A stretch of 64,000 nucleotides of DNA from Bradyrhizobium sp. NFR13 (GTDB lineage: Bacteria; Pseudomonadota; Alphaproteobacteria; Rhizobiales; Xanthobacteraceae). Position 1 is the first letter of the stretch. Each line of letters starts with the position of its first letter. Below, in pieces: positions 32,827-40,442 of this stretch. The stretch spans positions 1 through 64,000 of the forward strand of contig NZ_FOTP01000006.1 of assembly GCF_900114605.1 (NCBI RefSeq), given 5' to 3'. The position numbers were made by a program, and so were the translations under genes. The notes beneath the pieces are model-generated. The model worked only from the letters and a program-made list of their open reading frames with translations. It was not told the origin of the DNA and searched no databases.

Positions 32827-33231
32827 ATGAAATTCATTTCCACGGCTGCCATTGCAATCGCTTCGCTGGCCTACTTCTCGCATGCCCTCGCTCAGAATGG
32901 AGCGGCGGGCGGAGCCGTCGGCGGCGCAATCGTCGGTGGCGCCGTCGGCGGCCCTGTCGGTGCCGCCGTTGGCGCTGCCGCCGGCGCCACGGCAGGCGGC
33001 ATTTCCGAGGCCAACCGTCCCCGCTTCCACAGCTACGTCACCGAGCGCCGTCACCCGTCGTACCGGTATGACCGCGAGCTACGCGTCGGTGCCGTATTGC
33101 CCGACAGCGGCGTCACCTATTATGAAGTTCCGCGAGAGTACGGTTCCACTGCCTATCGCTACACGGTGGTCAACGATCGGACCGTACTGGTCGACCCGGG
33201 CACCCATCGTATCGTCGAAGTGATCGACTAA
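32827..33231 (+). CDS. DUF1236 secreted protein with glycine-zipper segment
   Basis: This 134-residue protein has a signal peptide (MKFISTAAIAIASLAYFSHA, then LAQ). A GAVGGAIVGGAVGGPVGAAV glycine-zipper segment (about residues 28-60) could insert in or span the outer membrane. One DUF1236-type module follows: 'RRHPSYRYDRELRVGAVLPD', 'YYEVPREYGSTAYRYTVVND', 'TVLVDPGTHRIVEVID'. AGGAGG precedes the start. Shorter than the copies at 24861 and 36552. A terminator follows. Confidence 0.8.
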   Translation: MKFISTAAIAIASLAYFSHALAQNGAAGGAVGGAIVGGAVGGPVGAAVGAAAGATAGGISEANRPRFHSYVTERRHPSYRYDRELRVGAVLPDSGVTYYEVPREYGSTAYRYTVVNDRTVLVDPGTHRIVEVID

Positions 33232-33240
33232 GCGCGCTTT

Positions 33241-33268
33241 TCGAGGCGGGCCGAAAGGGCCGCCTCGA
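33241..33268 (+). terminator. hairpin terminator
   Basis: TCGAGGCGG/CCGCCTCGA nine-base-pair stem around a GCCGAAAGGG loop, nine bases after the DUF1236 stop. Confidence 0.75.
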
Positions 33269-33300
33269 CCAGTTCGGTGCGTCTTTATGGGAGGATCATC

Positions 33301-33504
33301 TTGCCCATATTTCAATATTTCGTGCGGGTCGGCGCCGTACTCCTGGGAGTTCTATTTGCCATCGGCGAAAGCGACAGCTCTCCGACAAAAAGCTCCTCCG
33401 CAAAGGGCTGGAGGCCCACCGATTCATTGCGCAGCATGGCGCATCATCGTCAGCCGGAAGACCCGCCACGTGCCCGGGACGCGGCGCTTCGCATCGTCAA
33501 ATAA
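33301..33504 (+). CDS. small membrane-anchored protein
   Basis: From TTG 33301, with GGGAGG six bases upstream, the 67-residue product begins MPIFQYFVRVGAVLLGVLFA. One N-terminal span is followed by a polar, Arg/Pro-rich tail. The frame is open upstream to 33277, but the ribosome site favours the TTG. I recognise the 'FQYFVRVGAVLLG' opening from Bradyrhizobium hypothetical proteins. Confidence 0.6.
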   Translation: MPIFQYFVRVGAVLLGVLFAIGESDSSPTKSSSAKGWRPTDSLRSMAHHRQPEDPPRARDAALRIVK

Positions 33505-33591
33505 TAGATCGGAGGCCCCAAGCACTGTCTATTCAACGTGCCGTTCCTAAAGACTTAATCAGGTCGTTGCTTTGTTCAGGAGTTGCTAGAG

Positions 33592-33780
33592 GTGGATGAC
33601 TTCCAGCTAATGACGATCATAGCCGAGGCTATTAGCACTTGTGCTATCGAGAACCGCAACGGAGAAAAATTGCCGATAACGAGCGAGCAAGCGACCTGCG
33701 TTGCAAAGGTAGTGATCACGGCTCTCTCGCTGGCCGGTTTTGAGATCACGCCGATGGCAAAGACGGCGGGTCCAACCTAA
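33592..33780 (+). CDS. small hypothetical protein
   Basis: This protein of 62 residues starts MDDFQLMTIIAEAISTCAIE at GTG 33592 with AGGAG nine bases upstream; a TTG at 33583 is in frame but too close to the AGGAG. It is largely helical, with a short conserved-looking core (TSEQATCVAKVVITALSLAGFEI). Its stop overlaps the stop of the convergent kinase gene by four bases. Function unknown. Confidence 0.5.
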   Translation: MDDFQLMTIIAEAISTCAIENRNGEKLPITSEQATCVAKVVITALSLAGFEITPMAKTAGPT

Positions 33781-35105
33781 TCCGGCGCTGCCAGCGGTAG
33801 GCTGCACCGGATTGTTGTCCATCCGTCGGCACGGATGTAGTCAAACTTTCCTTCTAAGGCGCGGAGGCGCTCGTGCATCCCCGTCAGGCCCCGGCCGAAT
33901 TTCGGCTCTAGGGGCGCCCTCGCACCATTATCGGCAACCTCGACCAGAATAGCTTCGTTCGTCACCTCGGTCTTCACGCTCATCTTAGACGCACCGGCAT
34001 GTTTCAGGACGTTGGTGATGCCTTCCTGCAGCAAACGGTATACGGTCTGAGCGACCACACTGTCCGCCGTGACGATCCGGGGATCGATCTCGAATGTCAC
34101 GGCCATTTCAGGCACCTGCGTGTGTACGTCACGCAAAAGCTTTTGAATGCTAGCATCCAGACCCAGCTCTTCGATGAGCATTGGTCGCAGCCGCTCAAGA
34201 ATGCGGCGGTTGGCGATTTGCAAAGCCTCCACCGCCTGCAGCACACGCTCCTCTCCCATGGACCGGTTGGTGCCGCTGCCGCGGTCGTCGATCATAGCAG
34301 TAACGTTAGCCCGGATAGCAAACAGAAGCGGACCAAGTTCATCGTGCAACTCACGCGAGATGTCACGTCGCTCCTCATCTTGGATGGAGATCATCCTTCG
34401 TAATAGACTTCGGTTCTCTGAACTGAGGCGACCGAGAGTCAAAGCAAGCTCGTTCACGGACAAGCAGCTTTCCCGAACTTCAGGGGGGCCGGAACAATCG
34501 ACTTTCTTCGAGAAGTCACCAGTGCGGAGCCGTGCCAGCCCCTCAGCGAGATCGCGTAAGGGCTGCAGCGCTGCGCCAATCGTCACAAACGACAAGAGGC
34601 CGGCAAGCAATGCCATGCCGACGAGTGACCCGAGAAGCGAGAGAAAGCCGATCCATTTCTCGTAGATCTGCGCAGAGAGATCTGGTTCGAAAATAAGATC
34701 GCCGACCCGGCGACCTTGGACCAGGACGGGAATATGCTGCGCAAGGTCAGGCACGAACAGCGCTTTCACGAACCATTCCGGGACCCTGCCGGACGTCTTG
34801 CCCTGCTCCGGTGCATGCACCTCGCCATCACGGCGAAACCGGATCGCGTCCGCAGGTGTCGAACCGAGCTGATCGACGAACGCCGCAAGGATTGCGTCGG
34901 GTCTTGTGGAGGCCGCGAGAGCGGCGTTCAAACCCGCCGCGACGGTGATTGCCGACCGCGCCGATGGCTCGTTTTCCTCCAAAATTTGATCCGAGGAGAA
35001 AATCCATAGCAAAGCGAGGCCGGCGATCAGGGCGCTCAGAAACATGCCGCCGAGCAGCACGCAAATGCGTGCACGCAGCGACAAAGTCGTCCACATTGGA
35101 ATCAT
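33777..35105 (-). CDS. NarL-type sensor histidine kinase with HAMP domain
   Basis: This 442-residue membrane kinase has a span at about residues 12-35, a periplasmic sensor of about 120 residues and a second span (FLSLLGSLVGMALLAGLLSFV). HAMP-like sequence (PLRDLAEGLARLRTGDFSKKV) follows. A HisKA_3 dimerisation helix carries the phospho-accepting His in 'DEERRDISRELHDELGPLL'. The HATPase has 'RLLQEGITNVLKHAGAS' (N box) and 'VEVADNGA'. It is divergent from a LuxR-type regulator gene 83 bases away, its likely partner. ATG 35105 is preferred; an in-frame ATG lies at 35096, and the frame also runs up to 35195. Confidence 0.85.
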   Translation of the reverse strand: MIPMWTTLSLRARICVLLGGMFLSALIAGLALLWIFSSDQILEENEPSARSAITVAAGLNAALAASTRPDAILAAFVDQLGSTPADAIRFRRDGEVHAPEQGKTSGRVPEWFVKALFVPDLAQHIPVLVQGRRVGDLIFEPDLSAQIYEKWIGFLSLLGSLVGMALLAGLLSFVTIGAALQPLRDLAEGLARLRTGDFSKKVDCSGPPEVRESCLSVNELALTLGRLSSENRSLLRRMISIQDEERRDISRELHDELGPLLFAIRANVTAMIDDRGSGTNRSMGEERVLQAVEALQIANRRILERLRPMLIEELGLDASIQKLLRDVHTQVPEMAVTFEIDPRIVTADSVVAQTVYRLLQEGITNVLKHAGASKMSVKTEVTNEAILVEVADNGARAPLEPKFGRGLTGMHERLRALEGKFDYIRADGWTTIRCSLPLAAPD

Positions 35106-35188
35106 TAAATTGGTCAACCCGGCACCATTCCTCTGGTCAAAGCGTTGAAATCCAATATGCATAGCATAATTGCGAGATTGTCCCGCCG

Positions 35189-35821
35189 ATGGCACAGACT
35201 GTGAAGCTCCTGATTGTCGATGACCACCCCGTCGTGGTGTCGGGCTGCCGTTCGCTGTTTGCGTCGGACCCTACAATATCCATCGATGAGGCGGTCGATG
35301 AGAAATCGGGGCACCGCGCCTATCTATCTAAACGGCCCGACGTGACGATCATCGACATCAATCTGCCGGATCTTTCCGGCTTCGAGTTGATGCGTCGTAT
35401 CCGCAAGGATGATCCCGACGCGCGGATTATCATGTTCAGCATGAATGACGATCCAGCCTTTGTGGTCCGAGCCATCGAGCTCGGTGCCCAAGGCTATGTC
35501 TCTAAGGGCGACGATCCGCGTCTGCTCATCAAGGCAGTACGCAAAGTGGCTGCGGGTGAGAACTTCATTTCTCCGCATCTCGCAAAGACAGTAACGTTCT
35601 CAGGCGCTGCTATCCGGGCAAATCCGGCCACAAGCATGTCGGCCCGGGAACTGGAAATTCTTCGGCTCCTCGGCCGGGGCGACAAGATCGTTGAGGTCGC
35701 CGACGCGCTCGGCATCTCCTACAAGACGGTAGCAAATACCACGTCCCTACTGAAGCAAAAGCTGGGCGCACGGAACCACTCCGATCTTATCCGTATAGCC
35801 GTCGAGATGGGCTTAAATTAG
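35189..35821 (+). CDS. NarL/LuxR-family response regulator
   Basis: This 210-residue regulator has a receiver domain (LLIVDDHPVV acidic pair; phospho-acceptor D56 in DVTIIDINLPDLSG; K106 in GYVSKGD). A LuxR-type helix-turn-helix follows: 'SARELEILRLLGRGDKIVEVADALGISYKTVANTTSLL'. The linker is short. It pairs with the divergent HisKA_3 kinase, as these kinase and regulator classes usually do. Target genes cannot be read from the sequence. Confidence 0.9.
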   Translation: MAQTVKLLIVDDHPVVVSGCRSLFASDPTISIDEAVDEKSGHRAYLSKRPDVTIIDINLPDLSGFELMRRIRKDDPDARIIMFSMNDDPAFVVRAIELGAQGYVSKGDDPRLLIKAVRKVAAGENFISPHLAKTVTFSGAAIRANPATSMSARELEILRLLGRGDKIVEVADALGISYKTVANTTSLLKQKLGARNHSDLIRIAVEMGLN

Positions 35822-36084
35822 AGTTCTTCACGATCAAGTCTTGGCCACTTTTTTCGGCACAGCTCCCATCAGCCGCAGGCTTAAAGCCTAAGGACGTGGA
35901 TCGACAAGTGGCTAGCGTTCCTATGACATGGGAAGTGCCGCCACAGTCTTAGGGAGGCGCCACGCCTGTCGCCGGCCGCGCGAAATTCACTGTGGAAATG
36001 CTGCATTGCGTGCGTGGGCGCAGCGCAACAACAGCGCCAAGCGCGGAACGAGTGGCGGACGCTTAATCGCGTCCGCCGGACTTA

Positions 36085-36318
36085 TCACCAATGATGACGA
36101 TGACCGCGGCCGCGGCTCCAGCCGTAATGATGCCCGCGCCCGCGGGACCAGCCGTAATGATGTCCGCGTCCACCACGATGCATGTGGCCATGACCATGAC
36201 CGTGGCCGCCCTTTATCTCGATCGCATCGCCCGAAGCTGTCATCGGCGCTAGCCACGGCCGCTCCACTTCCCGCCGTCAGCAAAGGGCCGCGACCCCGGC
36301 GATCATCATCCGTTTCAT
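36085..36318 (-). pseudogene. His/Gly-rich secreted protein with two compensating frameshifts
   Basis: AGGAGA precedes ATG 36318. The frame opens MKRMMIAGVAALC and stops. Another frame supplies LLTAGSGAAVAS, which would complete a signal peptide. The first frame then resumes with MTASGDAIEIKGGHGHGHGH and repeats of RGRGHHYGWS. The total span is exactly 78 codons, so a -1/+1 pair restores the tail. The mature part looks metal-binding (about 14 His). Either a scrambled signal peptide or two sequence errors. Confidence 0.6.
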
Positions 36319-36480
36319 ATTGCTCTCCTTTGACCGCACCATGCGGCCGTTGACACAAATTCCCGGGCTGCGATGGGTTCCTGAATCGGCGTTACGAAGA
36401 CAACTGCTGGCATCAGCGCGTCTTTTGGAATATGGCGCCGCCCGTATTGCTTCTTTTACCCGGAATCGTCATCCAAGCAC

Positions 36481-36506
36481 GGAACCAGGAAACTGCTTTC
36501 GCTGTT
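36481..36506 (+). promoter_or_regulatory. EcfG-type stress promoter
   Basis: GGAAC (36481-36485), 17 bases, TGTT (36503-36506), 45 bases before the DUF1236 start. Confidence 0.55.
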
Positions 36507-36551
36507 GTTGCGCAAGACCGAATGAGCGGTCTCGACAGTGGAGGTCATAAA

Positions 36552-37271
36552 ATGAATAGGAGATTGATGGGATCGGCTGCGGCCATTGCCTTGATTGCCA
36601 CGACTGCTTTCGCTCTGGCGCAGGGCGGCGGCGCGAGCGGATCAAAGGGCGGCGATGCACCTGCCGCATCAGCACCGCGGGCCGGCGAGGCTCCTTCGAA
36701 CAACATGCCCGCTGCAAAGGGGACGGCAAGTGACGGCAAGTCGATGACCGATTCCAGGTCTGCACCTGATGCCAAGGCCGCCTCCGACCAGAAGGCCGCG
36801 CCTGCCAAACCAGCAACGACCGCCCAGGATAAGCCTGCCGTCGCTCCGTCGGATAAAGCCGGGACCTCTGCGCAAGAGCGCACCGACACTAAGGGCGCGA
36901 AGTCCGCGACGGACACCAAGTCGACAAGCGATACCAAGGCCGCCACTGACGCGAAGACCGGCGACGGCAAGGCCGGCTCCGCGTCTACGACGGGCAATGC
37001 CGCGACGTCTGCAACCGTTGCCCTTCCTGCCGAAAAGCGCACGCAGATCACTAGTGCGATCCGGCAAGAAAAGGTCGAGGAAGTTCGCAATGTGAACTTC
37101 AACATCTCAGTAGGCGTGACGGTACCGTCTACAGTACGCGTGCACCCGCTCCCAACGCGAGTAATCGAAATCTATCCAGAATGGCGCGGATACGACTTCA
37201 TTCTGGTCAATGGTCGTTACGTTATCCTTCGACCGCAGACGCATGAGATCGTCTACATCATCGAAGGTTAG
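36552..37271 (+). CDS. DUF1236 secreted protein
   Basis: This 239-residue protein has a signal peptide (MNRRLMGSAAAIALIATTAF, cut near ALAQ) and a long Ala/Lys/Asp/Thr-rich disordered region (about residues 30-155, with 'TKSTSDTKAATDAKT'-like repeats). One C-terminal DUF1236 module follows: 'EKRTQITSAIRQEKVEEVRN', 'NFNISVGVTVPSTVRVHPLP', 'YPEWRGYDFILVNGRYVILRPQTHEIVYI'. GGAGGT precedes ATG 36552. The disordered region and the single module parallel the protein at 24861. Confidence 0.85.
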   Translation: MNRRLMGSAAAIALIATTAFALAQGGGASGSKGGDAPAASAPRAGEAPSNNMPAAKGTASDGKSMTDSRSAPDAKAASDQKAAPAKPATTAQDKPAVAPSDKAGTSAQERTDTKGAKSATDTKSTSDTKAATDAKTGDGKAGSASTTGNAATSATVALPAEKRTQITSAIRQEKVEEVRNVNFNISVGVTVPSTVRVHPLPTRVIEIYPEWRGYDFILVNGRYVILRPQTHEIVYIIEG

Positions 37272-37382
37272 GCCCGGCGCCGCCTTGTGGCGCTAGACAC
37301 TCGTTCCTCGTTCACTCTACTGCCCCGGGTCCACATCCGCGGGCAGTTTTTTTGGCCTTGTGCGGATCAATGCAGCTACAGC

Positions 37383-37407
37383 GGAACGATTGCCACTTTA
37401 TCCCGTT
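37383..37407 (+). promoter_or_regulatory. EcfG-type stress promoter, exact match
   Basis: GGAAC (37383-37387), 16 bases, CGTT (37404-37407), 30 bases before the start of the secreted protein at 37438. Confidence 0.8.
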
Positions 37408-37437
37408 GGCGTCTCGGTTGAACAAGGGAGCTTGAAG

Positions 37438-37677
37438 ATGAAGTTATCAACTTACGCATTTGCCGCTGCCGTGGTGGCGACCATAACTACCCCGACCTTT
37501 GCAAGTGCGCAGGACGTGCGCGTTCGCATCGGCGAGGATCACGGAATGTCCCGCGACTATGACGGCGGCTACCGCGGCCCTCGCGCGGAATATCGCCGCG
37601 ATCATGGATGGCACCGCGGCTGGCGCAATCGCGACCGGGTGGTAGTGATTAAGCAGCGCCGTCATCGTTGGGAATGA
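37438..37677 (+). CDS. small secreted basic protein
   Basis: This 79-residue protein starts MKLSTYAFAAAVVATITTPT with GGAG upstream. The signal peptide is cut near ASAQ. The mature part is rich in Arg, Asp, Gly and Tyr: 'VRVRIGEDHGMSRDYDGGYRGPRAEYRRDHGWHRGW'. Similar short Arg/His/Tyr periplasmic proteins are frequent in Bradyrhizobium. A stress promoter and a terminator bracket it as a single-gene unit. Function unknown. Confidence 0.7.
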   Translation: MKLSTYAFAAAVVATITTPTFASAQDVRVRIGEDHGMSRDYDGGYRGPRAEYRRDHGWHRGWRNRDRVVVIKQRRHRWE

Positions 37678-37686
37678 TCCTACGAA

Positions 37687-37704
37687 GTGGCCCGCATGGG
37701 CCAC
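37687..37704 (+). terminator. hairpin terminator
   Basis: GTGGCCC/GGGCCAC stem, four-base loop, followed by CTCTCCTTTTC, ten bases after the stop. Confidence 0.65.
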
Positions 37705-37731
37705 CTCTCCTTTTCTGACAAGGTTATCCGC

Positions 37732-38220
37732 ATGACTTTTCTAAAGACATTCGATCGACGTGCAGCTGGCTTAATCATCTTCGCTGGTTTCATCACGTTA
37801 GCATTTGCGACCCAGGGCTCCGCGGTGCCTAATGCCCCCGCAGGAGCTTCTGACGCGCTAATCGCATCGGGCCGAGCGCCTATGGACCAAGACGCCGCAC
37901 GGGTTTCGCAAACTGCTGCCGATAGCGTGTGCGAAAAGCAAAACTGGCCATACTACTCCGAAGAATGCCTGCGCGGCGAAGGCGGCGGATCCGCTCCGCG
38001 TCAAGTTCACCTACAACCGGCTGCTGTCGAGCCGGCGAAGCCGACACCTATCCTCGCCTCTACAAACACCGCCGAGCGCAAGCCAACTGAGTTCCGCCAA
38101 GTCACAGAAACGCCCCGCCGGCGTAAGATACGCCAGACGCCGAACTATGCAAGCCGGCGCATTTCAAGGCCACAAGTGATGCAACCTGAGGATTCCGAGC
38201 AACTACCCTTGACGTGGTGA
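37732..38220 (+). CDS. membrane-anchored or secreted hypothetical protein
   Basis: From ATG 37732 the 162-residue product has one N-terminal span or signal (AAGLIIFAGFITLAFATQG). A conserved-looking Cys pair motif (CEKQNWPYYSEECLRG at about residues 64-79) follows, then a Pro/Arg-rich disordered tail. I know the 'WPYY...CL' motif from short rhizobial envelope proteins of unknown function. AAGG is the nearest ribosome site. Confidence 0.65.
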   Translation: MTFLKTFDRRAAGLIIFAGFITLAFATQGSAVPNAPAGASDALIASGRAPMDQDAARVSQTAADSVCEKQNWPYYSEECLRGEGGGSAPRQVHLQPAAVEPAKPTPILASTNTAERKPTEFRQVTETPRRRKIRQTPNYASRRISRPQVMQPEDSEQLPLTW

Positions 38221-38378
38221 GCTTGCTACAGCGTTTGCGCGTACTGATTGTTGGGCTAGTGAGCGTCACGTCATCCATGGGTGCCAAGAAATGTGGCGCC
38301 TGGCGTGACCAAGCGCTCGACCAATAAATTACCATCGCCTTAATTTTTACGGCATGTTGTGGAAGGTCGCACCGGCAA

Positions 38379-38840
38379 ATGGATTCAATAGCGTCAAACA
38401 ACGAACGTCGCAGCGGATTTTCCCGCTTTTTTGGAGACCTTGCTAACAAGACTTCTCAACTCGCGGGTCGAGCCACGACGTTCATCGTCGCATTCGCCGT
38501 CGTGATCATCTGGGCCGTGACCGGTCCTCTGTTCGGTTACTCGGACACGTGGCAGCTTGTCATCAACACTGGGACGACGATTGTGACGTTCTTGATGGTC
38601 TTTCTCATCCAGAACTCTCAGAATCGAGACAGCGCCGCCATCCAGGTGAAGCTAGACGAACTCATCCGAACGAGTGCCGCTCATAACTCATTCGTGGGCA
38701 TCGAGCATCTGACCGACGAGGAATTAGAGGATATCCGGACCAAGTGCGAGGCACGCGCTGCTGCCGAGAAGGTCGGTGAAAGGACTGTGCAACGCATGGG
38801 CGAGAAAGCTCGCGAAGCCGCGGACGCCGCCGGGTCTTGA
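38379..38840 (+). CDS. low-affinity iron permease (FET4-like) family protein
   Basis: This 153-residue inner-membrane protein has two spans (FIVAFAVVIIWAVTGPLFGY and LVINTGTTIVTFLMVFLIQ). The family's 'NSQNRDSAAIQVKLDELI' then 'NSFVGIEHLTDEELEDI' follow, and the cytosolic tail is charged. Bacterial members of PF04120 are short and their transport role is unproven. A paralogue with about the same sequence in the spans and middle lies inverted at 42384-42881. No strong promoter is seen. Confidence 0.85.
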   Translation: MDSIASNNERRSGFSRFFGDLANKTSQLAGRATTFIVAFAVVIIWAVTGPLFGYSDTWQLVINTGTTIVTFLMVFLIQNSQNRDSAAIQVKLDELIRTSAAHNSFVGIEHLTDEELEDIRTKCEARAAAEKVGERTVQRMGEKAREAADAAGS

Positions 38841-38847
38841 TGGACGA

Positions 38848-39060
38848 TGGTTCGAGGGCAAGCACTATCGGCGGCACTATCTGGACGTCGGCTTCGCCGA
38901 CAGCATCTCAATGCGCATTGCGCTCAATGACGACGTGAGGATTCGCCTGTTCGTGTTTCGCGATGCGCCGGTATCCCGCCTTACGGCGCAGGACGGCCAG
39001 CGTCTCGGCTTCGTCATGCGCGCCTTGAGATGGTTTCACCGAGAACAATCGTTCAGCCAC
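38848..39060 (+). pseudogene. LuxR-type regulator, internal fragment
   Basis: The frame reads RWFEGKHYRRHYLDVGFADS, then RIALNDDVRIRLFVFRDAPV and RALRWFHREQ. I recognise this as the region before the HTH in LuxR-like regulators of Bradyrhizobium. No start precedes it and the HTH does not follow; the frame goes on into unrelated sequence. It begins just after the iron permease stop. A tentative reading. Confidence 0.4.
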
Positions 39061-39399
39061 GGTCATCGCGCGCTTCGATCCGGACAACGTCAGCACGAAG
39101 AAATGTCCACTCATCCTGCTCGGGCCAAGCGACCGGCCTTGCTGATCGACGGCAAGGCGAAACCATTCGACCCGGCCGCCTTTGGTGCCTGTGTATCCGC
39201 AGCCCCCGGCTATTGGATGGGATTTGACGCCACCGTTCGCGCCAGGTCGATCGCTGATACGGTTCTTCCTTCAGCGGAGCCTGCGCCCGTAACGTGGTGG
39301 ATCAGAGTACTGCGCATACGGCGGGATCCTGCAAATCGGAATCGCAGGAAATGCCTGCAATTCGGCCGGATTCACGAGTTCTTGTGATTAGAAGTTGTA
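39061..39399. other. gap with no clear gene
   Basis: Several frames have protein-like pieces (for example IARFDPDNVSTKKCPLI on the plus strand), but none has a start, a ribosome site or a family I can name. Probably degraded sequence continuing from the LuxR fragment. Confidence 0.35.
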
Positions 39400-39426
39400 T
39401 TTTAGGCCGCTAAGGAAGGCCGAAAA
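39400..39426. terminator. possible bidirectional terminator
   Basis: TTTT-A-GGCC ... GGCC-G-AAAA pairs eight of nine positions around a nine-base loop. Confidence 0.4.
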
Positions 39427-39429
39427 ACG

Positions 39430-39469
39430 TGACACTCTTATGTGTCCTTTGACACTCTTATGAGTCCCA
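39430..39469. repeat. two tandem 20-base repeats with inner symmetry
   Basis: TGACACTCTTATGTGTCCTT is followed at once by TGACACTCTTATGAGTCCCA. Each unit has a short inverted repeat (GACAC/GTGTC in the first, ACTC/GAGT in the second). Spaced two helical turns apart, they look like paired operator sites. Confidence 0.5.
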
Positions 39470-39710
39470 CGACAAAAGCTTCGGTTTGAAACGAAACTCT
39501 CAATCCGACGACATCTACATGAAAACACAGCGAGTCCAATTACTGCAAGCTCGTGCTGTGTGGCATCCCTGTCGTTCGATCCACTCCAACGATCTGTCGC
39601 CCCCGATCGAATCGTTTGTTCGAAACACTTTGTGGTTTCCGGAAATGCATCTCGAACGCGCAGGGCTGAAGTCAAGAGTCAGAAGAATGATGAAATGAGA
39701 GAAAGCATCA

Positions 39711-40061
39711 ATGATCCGCAAGCGGCCATTAGCTATCACCGTAGTCTGCTGCATCGGTTTTGTAGGCGGACTTACTGCCATCCCTATGGCGTTTTCACCA
39801 CAAGCCCAAGCCATCGGTCACCTGTATCCGCTATTCCTACTGCTGAGCGCCGCTCTTGGCCTCATTTGCTTTGGTGGTCTTTGGATGATGAGGCGATGGA
39901 GCGTTATCGCTTACATGTCTCTAGCGATAGTAAGTCAGGCGACGTTGATTGCGCTTGGCACCTGGAGTGTCTCAGCCCTCGTTGTTCCAGGTCTGGTAAC
40001 CGCTATATGTCTCTTTTACTACAGGTCAATGGGGTCATCGGCCAGCCAATCCGCAATGTAG
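39711..40061 (+). CDS. multi-span membrane protein
   Basis: This 116-residue protein starts MIRKRPLAITVVCCIGFVGG and has about four hydrophobic segments (ITVVCCIGFVGGLTAI, YPLFLLLSAALGLICFGGLW, IAYMSLAIVSQATLIALG, ALVVPGLVTAICLFYY). A polar Ser-rich end follows. GAGA lies in the ribosome-site position. I recognise no named family; small integral membrane proteins of this type are common. Confidence 0.65.
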   Translation: MIRKRPLAITVVCCIGFVGGLTAIPMAFSPQAQAIGHLYPLFLLLSAALGLICFGGLWMMRRWSVIAYMSLAIVSQATLIALGTWSVSALVVPGLVTAICLFYYRSMGSSASQSAM

Positions 40062-40442
40062 GCTATCGGTTTTCATTCCTTCAACACGCGAAGTTCGCTC
40101 TTCGGATTTTATGGAAACGTTGGCTCGACCAAAGCTCATTGTTTGCAGGTACAGCAACGCAGGCTCGATGCGAACAAGTGTGCCCCACGGGCGAAAAAAC
40201 GACACAGCATAAGCTAGATCGTGGCGAGTCGGCCATGCCGAGATCATCGAGCGGTATGGCCTGGTGCCTAGAGATCTCTCAACGCTCTGGCCGCTTCGCG
40301 AATTCGGCCGTACCATTTAGTACACAAACCCCAAAAATATGCGCGGAGGACGACGAGCTCTCTCTCTACATGCATTGAACCATTGGCGCGCGGATAAAAC
40401 GCGCCATGAGCGGCCAGATGCCGCTTAATAGCGCGACTTGTT
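40062..40442. other. 381-base gap between converging genes
   Basis: No believable gene on either strand and no strong terminator hairpin noticed. Confidence 0.35.

Noticed and set aside
39430-39469. Tandem repeats as a CRISPR array
   Set aside because: Two adjacent 20-mers without spacers and no cas genes.
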